Positions 56,068 to 64,000 of a DNA stretch of 64,000 bases are shown piece after piece; the stretch's first letter is position 1; the number at the start of each line of letters is the position of its first letter. Both the position numbers and the translations under genes were made by a program. This DNA is from Mesorhabditis belari. Lineage: Eukaryota > Nematoda > Chromadorea > Rhabditida > Rhabditidae. The notes beneath the pieces were generated by a model. The model saw only the letters and a list, made by a program, of their open reading frames with translations, was not told where the DNA came from and did no database searches. The stretch lies in contig CAUEEP010000922.1 in assembly GCA_958450365.1 (NCBI GenBank), positions 1,488,001 through 1,552,000 on the forward strand, in the 5' to 3' direction.

Positions 56068-56361
56068 ATATTCTTTGTCTTATCGTTTTTGTCAACTTTG
56101 TGATGTTTTTGTTCTTTTTCGGCTTTTCTTGCTATGTTATGATTATTACCTTGCTCATAATGTCTAGGTCTTAAATAGCTAGTAGTTTTTATTACCGATT
56201 CCTTTTAGAACACTGGTGATTTTGGTCTACAGTCAATAAAGTTTTTGCGTTATATTGGACGGTATATAAAATGGTTCACCCCATTGCTCTCTACCTATCT
56301 TTGTCAAGAAGATTTTATTTGTCTTTACGTTTTACAGATGTTCTCATATGCAAATTTTAGG
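56068..56361 (+). promoter_or_regulatory. Intercistronic region between NMT and HMG gene
   Basis: A second AATAAA lies at 56,235-56,240, about 100 bases before the acceptor TTTTACAG (56,337) that precedes the next ATG. A T-rich run lies between. This is the spacing seen in nematode operons processed by SL2-type trans-splicing. No promoter elements are recognisable. Confidence 0.5.
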
Positions 56362-57881
56362 ATGAGTCAGCTGACTCCGAGATCTAGCGCAGGGTCAGAA
56401 GTAAGTTTTTGAAAAATCCTAATTCATTAGCGCCTTAATAGCGATGTTTTACTGAATAAAAATTTCTTTTTTAGAGTAGAAAACGAAAAATCACCGAGTA
56501 CATGTCGGACCACAGGTCGCCAAAGAAAGAACGCCTAGAAGAAGATGACGAAAATGATGATGACGTGGAATCAGAATCGGAGGTTGGGAAAATTTTTGAA
56601 GTCACTGTGGCATGTATATTTAGTCACTCGCAGCAACAGATGGGACCATTCTTGCGCCAAAATACGTGCTTAAGTTTAAGGAGGTTTGTCTTGCGTTTTG
56701 TTCTGTTAGCATTCTTTTTAGGCCTTCGAGTTGCACCTCAAAATGGGCAAACAGCAAGCGAGCAGCCTAAAGCAGCTTAAGAAGGTGGCAACCGAGTTTG
56801 CAAACAACTCCGACTTTGAGGACAAGGAGTGAGTCTTTGAAATTTTATCACTTTGAAACAAACTAACCATTACCTTTGTTTTTAGAAGACTGGTTACATC
56901 GCTCATGCATTACATCCGCTACTCACTTCGACAAGGTGTGCTAAGCATTGGCCTAGGATTGCAAGCACTGGAAGAAGCACTCAACAAGTTTGTGTCAAGA
57001 GACATTCAAGTGTAGATATTTTAATATATTTCACTATTTTAGAGGAACCTCTGTACACGTTTTCCCCGACTTCCCCAAACGTCCACCAGTTGCCGCCGTT
57101 TTCTACGCAAAAAAGAGGAACATCACCTACACAATTACGGCAGTGAAGGTTTCCTAAGCTTTTTGGACATGTAAATCTTACATTTAGGCACTGAATGAAC
57201 GAATGAATGGGGACACGTTTGGAAAGGAGCAAGCGGAAAAGGATACGTTGGAGGCCGAATGGAAGTAAGTTTTTGAAACATGGTACAATTACACGCATAC
57301 CCATTGGTAGCTTAGTTGTTAGCTAAATTTTAGATACTTACGCGAACTTGAGGCTTTTCTGAGTAGCCACAAAGAAGCCGATGACTTGACGCAAGGCCAG
57401 ATCGAGTATGTGAAGACGATGATCGCCAACAAGAAAAAGAAGGTTTGTACTTGTTTCTGTGAAGTTGACTACAATTATTTTAGCTCGATCCTCAACCAAA
57501 GCGTATTGCTGCTGGAGGGAAAAATGGAAAGTCGGCAACAAGAAAGGATCAACCCAAACCGAAAACGCCGCTTGATATATACATGGCCGGAAACCCGACA
57601 TTGCGAGTTTTTGATAACTAAAAAAGTCTTCTATCTGGTTAATTGCATATAGGAGCTCAAAGAATTGGGGCAGTTGCCAAATTTCATTGACTGAATAGTT
57701 GACTAAATAGTTGCTTGAAAGTACTTCGCTCAAAATGAGGCTCATCTTACAAAATGTTTTTAGGTTTGCGGAATATTCGCCTGAGAAGCGCCTTCGCAAG
57801 TTTGAGAAGAGGTTCAACAAACTCGATGACGGGGAGCAAGCCGTTTACGTGAACATCGCCAAGTCAAGTGGTTATGCCTAG
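56362..57881 (+). CDS. UBF-like HMG-box protein
   Basis: Nine exons: 56362-56400, 56475-56582, 56722-56828, 56886-56987, 57043-57148, 57188-57264, 57334-57442, 57484-57602 and 57764-57881 give 294 residues. A basic/acidic N-terminus (RKRKITEYMSD, then EEDDENDDDVESESE) precedes a helical region and an HMG box opening FPDFPKRPPVAAVFY (about 126-195). A second, weaker box starts PKPKTPLDIYM (about 240). FPDFPKRP resembles box 1 of the RNA polymerase I factor UBF, so a nucleolar or chromatin role is likely but not certain. ATG at 56,338 is in frame and directly follows TTTTACAG, so the N-terminus may be 8 residues longer. Joining the last two exons requires a GC donor (ACATT|GCGAGT); otherwise the frame stops at 57,618. 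Confidence 0.75.
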
Positions 57882-58119
57882 TTGTTTTCTATGGTTCTTG
57901 TTACAATTTTTTTGATCTCCATTTAGTGCCTCTTTTACTACCACTTTTTTTTCAATGTTGTCTGAATATCTCTCACGTTGTTATTGTTTGTTATTGCTTT
58001 GCTAAATTTATGCCTTTATTCACAACAATCCCTGTATGTATGCGGCAAATTAATTAAACGAGGGTTCAATAGGTTGTGCTCTGATCAAAAACCGGAAAAT
58101 TGGTAGGATTGCTAGGTAT

Positions 58120-58536
58120 GTGAAACAGAAGCAAGAACTTAAGCCTGCAAAATCTCTGCAAAACATTTATCTGAATATCTCTTATTTTTGTCAAACAAAC
58201 ACGATATTTTGCCTAAATAATATTGCGTATCAAAGACTTCACTGTTTTTCCCAAACCATTGTACTTTTATCTCGACACAACTCTGAGAATCACATGGATT
58301 TTCCCCGGATAAAAAGAGTCAAAAATTGTCGACGAAAGCATTCTGATCCCTTTCTCAACATTGGGATTAGTGGTGGTCGGCTGCCTACCTCACAAAATGG
58401 ACTGAGATCTCCTTGGTTTTCCTACTCTTACAGATATGAAAAGGGGATAAATGGGACTGATGAGGCCGTCACCGAGAAAAGGGATGTGCACATGACATTT
58501 TTTTATTCTAGAAAAATCTTTTGTGTTATGTTTTGA
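58120..58536 (+). CDS. Unrecognised open frame (about 138 codons)
   Basis: The longest non-repetitive open frame right of the HMG gene; the first ATG is at 58,292 (MDFPRIKRVKNCRRKHSD). There is no splice context, signal peptide or recognisable domain. It could be chance or the remnant of a transposon gene. Confidence 0.2.
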   Translation: MKQKQELKPAKSLQNIYLNISYFCQTNTIFCLNNIAYQRLHCFSQTIVLLSRHNSENHMDFPRIKRVKNCRRKHSDPFLNIGISGGRLPTSQNGLRSPWFSYSYRYEKGINGTDEAVTEKRDVHMTFFYSRKIFCVMF

Positions 58537-58559
58537 ACGAGATCTCTCTAGAATTGTAA

Positions 58560-59845
58560 ATCTGGGACACTTAAACAGAAATTTTTTTGAGGATCCTATT
58601 AAAAGAAACCTTTCCTTGCTCCAGAGCTTTATAGGGTTACTGGATCAAAGTTTTCAAAAGCAAATCTCTTTTCAGTGCATTTTTTGATCAAAAGTCATTG
58701 AGAGCTGGCTATTGTTCGCGTAAAGCTTTTTAACGATTCTGATTCCGAAAACAACAATGGTCAACTTCTGGATTCAGCTTTTTGAGCGTCAAGGATTTCC
58801 TGATTTAGTGAACTTTTTAATTGGGCTTTAATTGGCCAAAAGTTATTGGCTTTTTTCAAAGGATTTGTTTTTGTTGAAAACATTGTATCCTTCAGTTGTG
58901 CAATTTAAAATCAAACAATTTACAATGATAAAATTTTTTTTGTACAATGAGTTGAATCAAAAGGAAAAAAAATATGTAAATCTCTACTTTACATTTTTAT
59001 GATGATCCAACCAAAAATAGAAAAATTCCTTTTTAAGAAAATGACCCCATCAAAAGGGAAAAATCGCTAATTTCCGTTCCAAAAAAAAAAAAAAAAAGAT
59101 GAACCTATTTTTGGATATTTTGCTTCACTTTTTGTGATTCTTTGCGATGCGATGCGACGTAGTTTTTGTTTCCGTTCACCACCCGACAAAGTAATCCGAA
59201 GTGTAGACTTTTACGGAGTAAATTTATCCGCTAAATCCGGAGGAAATTTTTTCTGAAATTTTTACCATTTCATTTCATCATTTTTACGATTTCAAAGCCG
59301 ATTTCAAAACGAATTTCCCCAAAATATTTTCCGTCTAGAGATGGGCATCACAACGAGATTCATTAAGAAACCCGTGAAGAAAAGAAAAGAAAAGAAAATT
59401 TTAAGATTTCTCTTCATTTGTGTGTGAAACAAAAAAAAATGTTTTTCTGTATTGTTTAAATGATTTGTCTCTGATCTCTGATCAACTCATTCGCTAGTTT
59501 TTTTTTTCGCTTTTTTCATTGATTTATTGATTTCTTTCGTTTTCTGCGCTTTCTGCATATACACAATTTTTGGGTTTTTTGATGATTGAGTCAACGTGAA
59601 GTTGGTGGAGCGTATAAAATGAAAACTTTTAAAATCAACTGATGGAAATAACTGAACCAAAGTTCTGCCTTTCATTCAGAGCTTTTGTCGATCTTGTTAT
59701 TCGGAAATAAGATTCAAAACTTTTTACCACCTTTGATCACTTATTTAGATCAAAATCGTGACTTTTCTGGCTCATCGAAGCAATTTTGAGAATTTCAGTC
59801 AGTTTGATTCAATTGGACCTTGAAATTATCGAACTCTCACGAATA
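58560..59845. other. No feature seen
   Basis: AT-rich unique sequence. A short ATG frame at 59,341 (MGITTRFIKKPVKKRKEKK) follows a weak acceptor but stops after 28 codons. Confidence 0.5.
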
Positions 59846-59847
59846 GT

Positions 59848-60437
59848 AGTGCACCCGAGTTGAGTTGATGACTATTTTACGCTTTCCAAGCTTTCCCAGA
59901 AGCTCAACACTCAAATCCCCCCCTAGATCTCATCGTCAGCTACATTTCCCGATCCCACATCGATAGGTTCTGATAAGCGGTTTATGAGATTTCGAGCTTA
60001 GGGCTTAGGGAAGATATTTCCTTGCCCCTCAGCTCATCGGCTTTCTTTTTTATGTTTAAACGTCAAAACTGAAGGGGAGCGGGCGCTACAACGTTTGATT
60101 CAAAATCGGCCGTACCCACGTAGCCGATTAAGAATTTCAGCTGATTATGAATAAGCTAAGCCAAGCTTGCCAAGATCGCTGTAAGAAAGTCAACCACCAA
60201 ATCAAACAAAAACTAGAGAAACCAGAAATCAGGCTTGAACTGGCTTTCCGAATAGTAGTGGTGAGCCGAGTTGGTGACGATTTTACGGCGTCCAAAGCTT
60301 TCCCAGAAGCTCAACACTCTAATCAGCTACAAGATCTCATCGTCAGCTACATTTTCCGATCCCACATCGATAGGTTCTGATAAGCGGTTCTCGAGATTTC
60401 GAGGAATTTAGGCAACGCTCAATTAGAGAAAATAGGA
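59848..60437. mobile_element. MITE family CCGTATTTTCTC, two inverted copies with spacer
   Basis: 59,848-60,020 and 60,250-60,432 are reverse-complement copies of the MITEs at 36.3-37.2 kb (CGACGATGAGATCT and CATCGATAGGTTCTGATAAG). The spacer 60,142-60,250 matches 37,185-37,295 inverted, so a MITE plus spacer was moved or duplicated as one block. Confidence 0.8.
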
Positions 60438-61050
60438 TTCCCGTTTTCCAGCTAAATTTTTGCAAAACACTTACTTTCCTTGGTCAAAATTGGATTCGAG
60501 AGACTCTGATCTCTAAAAACTTCTGAAAAACAAGGAATTGAGTGCGCTAGAAGGGAAAAGTTCACGTAAAACAATGGAAACCATGGAGTAAAGTCAAAAT
60601 TCTAACCCTTCCACTTCAAGAAAATTTTGAAATTCCTCTTTCAAAGCGCTAATATTTCTTCATTCATATTTTTCGTCCCATTTCTCTCATCCTCTTTATC
60701 AAAAAAGCTCTCAAAATCTCGAGTACAAAATAGACAGACAGATTGATTTTCTTTTGATTCCAAACAAATTCTCGTCGCTTAATCCACAAAAAAGCTGACC
60801 TGGCACTTGAAATTTTTGAATTTTTGAATTTTTGAATTTTTGAATTTTTGAAAGTTCTCAAATTCCATCAAAATCCTTTTTTTCTAAAATTCTCAAAAAT
60901 TCTCAAAACTTTTGATTAATTTGCAAATTTTCTGTGAATTTCTGTGAATTCACAACTCTCTGGAGACAGATTTTTAACGAAAATCGAACTTTCTCTTTTT
61001 GAAAAATGTTTTAACGCTTGAAATCACATTCATCTTTCGACTGCGAAACT
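60438..61050. other. No gene seen
   Basis: AT-rich sequence with a short TTTTTGAA octamer run at 60,815-60,855. Confidence 0.5.
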
Positions 61051-61152
61051 GTCTTATTACTGTCTCATTACTGTCTTATTACTGTCTTGTTACTGTCTTG
61101 TTACTGTCTCATTACTGTCTCATTACTGTCTCATTACTGTCTTATTACTAAT
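61050..61152. repeat. 11-bp minisatellite CTGTCTTATTA
   Basis: Nine units with TCATTA and TTGTTA variants. Confidence 0.92.
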
Positions 61153-62050
61153 ATACCTTTCCAGGGAACTCTTTGAAGTTCAGAGAACTCAATTTCAAGA
61201 GCAATCTCTTTCCGGAGCAAACACTTGGTTAAGGGCATCCCAAAAGTGCTTTCAAATCTTACTCATCATAAGTCACTCTCGAGATAGAAACCTTTAAAGT
61301 TTCCGCCAATTTCGCCAAACAGCAGCCTACTTAAAGCCCTGAACGCCGATCGATCAACCTGGCTCAGTAGCTTACTATGTAAAGAAACGTAAAAACTCTC
61401 TTTTTATAGTAAAGTAGAGTAAAGGCTAACTTTTTCCCTAAAAATTCGCCTTTTTCATCACTTGAATGGCTTGAATGCGACACTGACGCCGTCTTTTTGA
61501 TGGATTTCCTTTTTACCCTTTATTCCTTTATTCCCTCATTCCTTTATTCCTATATTGTCAATCTTTGCTCTTTACTATTTATCTTTACTAGTCTCTGCTT
61601 ACTGTATCCATTGTTTCTTCTTCTCAAATCATTTCACCTAATCTCTTTACCGATAAATATCACCGCTGGGATTACGGTAACGATTTGATATTCAAATTTG
61701 AACCATTTCTTCAAGCATTCCGCCAATTAGCCTAATCGCAGAAATTCTAAAGAAAATTTGATCGGAAAATGTTTTCCCCATTGTATTTCTGAGAAAATCC
61801 GGATTTTCCTCCAAATTCCCCAAAATCTTTCGGCTTTTCTGTAGCTTATTGCCGAGATTGAAAAACATTTTCCTTTTAGTGAATGTGGCTCGCTTGTTGA
61901 CCGGGTTGAGCTCTAGAAATTGAAGATTTTCCCTTTTCCCCGCCTTTTTCGCTGATTAATTGTTTCGGAGTATAAAACTAGTGAAATTTGCTTATTTCCG
62001 GCTCACTTGTTGCCCGGGTTGAGCTCTAGAAATTGAAGATTTTCCTTTCC
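61153..62050. other. No gene seen; short direct repeat
   Basis: A ~30-base segment with GGTTGAGCTCTAGAAATTG occurs at 61,900 and 62,015. Otherwise AT-rich and featureless. Confidence 0.5.
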
Positions 62051-62067
62051 TCAATTTCTTCTCAAAG

Positions 62068-62510
62068 TGTACTTTGTGCTCAAGGCTAAACACACCCTTT
62101 CTAGTGCACTAAATTCCCTCTTTTCCTTGCTCATTAGCGATTTCCGTTGTGCGTTCTTTCCGCGTCATATTGAAAGACAGCATCTGGCAAACGGTTTTCA
62201 GTGCCAGAAAAGGTGCGTTTCGCAAAGAGCACAAAGAACCAATTGAGGAAAGGGCGAGTTCAGTGTGCCAGAAAGTATGCGTTTACTGCTGAGCACAAAG
62301 AACCAATTGAGACAAAGAGTTCAGTGTGCCAGGAAGTGTACGTTTACTGTTGAGAACAAAGAGCACTGGAAACAAAGCTCAGTGTGCTAGAAGGTGTGCG
62401 TTTCCTGGTGAGCACAAAGAGCACTCGGAACGAAGCTAGTAACGCACCCTTTCTGGCACACTGAACAAAGCCGTGTACTAGATGCTGTTTTTCCCGAAAA
62501 GAACGCACAA
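62068..62510. repeat. Hairpin-repeat cluster (copy 11 at 62,148-62,239)
   Basis: A complete element in reverse orientation (GTTGTGCGTTCTTTCCGCG to GAGCACAAAGAACC) is followed by four tandem half-units of about 60 bp (GTGTGCCAGAA, GTGCGTTTAC, GAGCACAAAGA). Confidence 0.85.
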
Positions 62511-62731
62511 GTTATTAGGCTTTGGTCAATGTCCAAAGCCTTGCTTTTCTAGTTTTCTCTCTAACTTGCAAATTCCGGTGTTTTCCTCGCGTTAATCCAC
62601 CGAACGTGTCTTTCTCGATTTTCTCGATTTGAATGCCAAAGTAGTCGCAGTTTCTGAGTCACACTGAATTTTGTTTTTCAGCTCAATTTTTCCAAAATTC
62701 CAGAGTCTAACTTGGTAACAATTTTAGAAAA

Positions 62732-62833
62732 ATGGGCGAAGAAGACGATGTGTTCAAAAGAGTCGAAGTGGCGAGCCCGGCTCATGACACATTTCACCAA
62801 ATGCATACATTCAGCGGCAGCTACAAGTCGAAA
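62732..62833 (+). CDS. First coding exon of an unrecognised gene (continues right)
   Basis: ACAATTTTAG lies 4 bases upstream of the ATG, fitting SL trans-splicing. 34 codons (MGEEDDVFKRVEVASPAHD and HQMHTFSGSYKSK) end at a strong donor, AAA|GTAAGT, phase 0. A possible next exon is the 15-base PTRRL between TCTTTCAG and GTAAGT at 63,269-63,283. A short alternative start (MTDLRRKSL, 63,195-63,221, donor GTAAGT) would splice to the same exon. The remaining exons would lie beyond the window. I do not recognise the family. Confidence 0.55.
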
Positions 62834-62945
62834 GTAAGTGTGCAAATGGGATTCGAAACTCAAAGCCAGGTTTAAACCAGGTTTAAACCAAATTCAATCC
62901 AAAATTCGATAAAAATCCAAAAAAAAACAAAAAAACAAAAGCACT

Positions 62946-63017
62946 AGGTTCCACCGAGATTCGAACTCGGGTCGCAGGATTCAGAGTCCTGAGTGCTAAC
63001 CACTACACCATGGAACC
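62946..63017 (-). tRNA. trnQ-CUG: tRNA-Gln(CUG)
   Basis: A complete 72-base tRNA on the minus strand: 7-bp acceptor GGTTCCA/TGGAACC, D-arm TGGTGTAGTGGTTAGCA, anticodon loop CTCTGAA (anticodon CTG), T-arm CCGAGTTCGAATCTCGG. All stems pair. It lies inside the first intron of the gene starting at 62,732, on the opposite strand. Confidence 0.97.
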
Positions 63018-63251
63018 ACGTTTTGGTGGTGGGTTAAAAGGGCATATAAAACGGTGTTGGTCGCTTTTTTCGATTTCGTAATTTTAAAAACCCATTATTT
63101 TCTCGAAAATTGCTGCCTTAGAAAGAAAAGTTTATTCGGAATTTCAAGAAAACGAAAAGCCATTTAATATTTGATTTCAAAAATTCCTTTACTATGACCG
63201 ATTTACGTCGAAAATCTCTTGTAAGTAGCTCTTTTTTTTTGATCAAAACAA

Positions 63252-63473
63252 ATGAGTAATCTTTCAGCCAACTCGTCGTCTTGTAAGTGCTTTTTTGCAG
63301 AGAAAATTTTCACTGCTTATTTATTTGATTTGTTTAAGCAAAAGAGAAATACCGATGCTGAGCTGATGGCGGGATTCATTTATACGGAAACTCTCAGAAA
63401 GGTGATCGATCAATTAAGAGGAATTCACACGAGTCGTTTAGTTGTTAAAGTAGAGCCAAAAAAGCAGGGATAA
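63252..63473 (+). CDS. Unrecognised open frame, partly duplicated downstream
   Basis: Reads KIFTAYLFDLFKQKRNTDAE then LMAGFIYTETLRKVIDQLRG and ends RLVVKVEPKKQG. It is protein-like but in a different frame from the PTRRL microexon; an acceptor (TTTTTTGCAG, ending 63,301) could open it. The last ~105 bases are repeated at 63,577-63,684. Confidence 0.3.
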   Translation: MSNLSANSSSCKCFFAEKIFTAYLFDLFKQKRNTDAELMAGFIYTETLRKVIDQLRGIHTSRLVVKVEPKKQG

Positions 63474-63576
63474 GCCTCTAGTACAGTAAGTAATAGAGGC
63501 TTATCCCTAGTACTAGTACAGTACTAGTAAGTACTGTCCTAAGTTTAGTTACAAATTCAGCAGTTGGATTCAAAGA

Positions 63577-63684
63577 TTTTATCATTTATACGGAAACTCT
63601 CAGAAAGGTGATCGATCAGTGAAGGGGAATTCACACGAGTCGTTTCGTTGTTAAAGTAGAGCTAAAAAAGCAGGGATAAGCCAT
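63577..63684 (+). pseudogene. Decayed copy of the end of the 63,252-63,473 frame
   Basis: About 93% identical to 63,373-63,480. An in-frame TGA replaces the leucine codon region after DQ, so it is not translatable. Confidence 0.75.
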
Positions 63685-63889
63685 GCAATGCAAATTTTCC
63701 ACCTCACAGTGCACTAGTAGGTGCTTTTCTAAGTTTTGTTACAAAGTCAGCAATGAGAATCAAAGATTTGAAGAGATTTTATCAATAAGATATCGATCAA
63801 TAAGATATCAATCAATAAGAAAGCTTTCCACTCAATTTCTAGAACACTATTTTTTGTGAGACAAAATTTCTTGATTTAATCAAAGCTGG

Positions 63890-64000
63890 CCTAGCCTTGA
63901 ACGTCAGAAAAAGTTGCCTTGAACCAAAGCTGCCTTGAACCAAAGCTGCCTTGAACCAAAGCTGCCTTGAACCAAAGCTGCCTTGAACCAAAGCTGCCTT
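63890..64000. repeat. 16-bp minisatellite GCTGCCTTGAACCAAA
   Basis: Six units, running off the right edge of the window. Confidence 0.95.

Noticed and set aside
1..64000. CRISPR arrays, bacterial operons, phage genes
   Set aside because: The tandem arrays lack unique spacers of constant length, and splice signals and gene content are eukaryotic.

Overview
This window is eukaryotic and almost certainly from a free-living (rhabditid-type) nematode. The evidence is: introns of 37-50 bases ending in TTTCAG; genes whose ATG sits a few bases after a splice-acceptor-like TTTTAG (SL trans-splicing); several stretches matching the 5' part of the nematode SL1 leader; a perfect tRNA-Gln(CUG); and a mariner element. 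Genes are few and intron-rich, so most long open frames are repeat translations. I rebuilt the genes by joining exons whose splice phases agree.

Region by region. (1) 1-5.0 kb: the N-terminal end of a PIEZO mechanosensitive channel gene on the minus strand. Ten exons (353 codons) join in phase and the gene runs off the left edge. Its longer introns carry different minisatellites, a tRNA-like sequence and a mariner-like inverted-repeat element. (2) 5-44 kb: gene-poor. It holds a second, broken copy of PIEZO exon 3 with its intronic minisatellite (6.3-6.7 kb), many tandem arrays (often of 10-12 bp units), TA-flanked MITE families, a complete tRNA-derived SINE with a 14-bp target duplication (16.5-16.9 kb), an inactivated mariner (18.7-19.9 kb), and a ~95-bp hairpin-forming dispersed repeat seen complete 11 times. 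Only isolated exon-like pieces occur here. (3) 44.7-51.2 kb: a 13-exon neuropeptide-type rhodopsin-family GPCR on the plus strand, with a probable alternative last exon. (4) 52.9-57.9 kb: an unnamed small minus-strand gene, then N-myristoyltransferase (12 exons, 457 aa), then a UBF-like HMG-box gene (9 exons, 294 aa). The last two lie about 0.3 kb apart, as in a nematode operon. (5) 57.9-64 kb: MITE copies, a hairpin-repeat cluster, the 5' end of an unrecognised gene with tRNA-Gln in its first intron, and a tandem array at the right edge.

The coding genes do not form one pathway. NMT and the HMG protein are housekeeping-type genes, while PIEZO and the GPCR are sensory or signalling membrane proteins. 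The unusual content is the repeat layer: hairpin repeats, SL1-like motifs, a SINE, nested MITEs, and duplications in which one copy of a minisatellite has expanded and the other has not.
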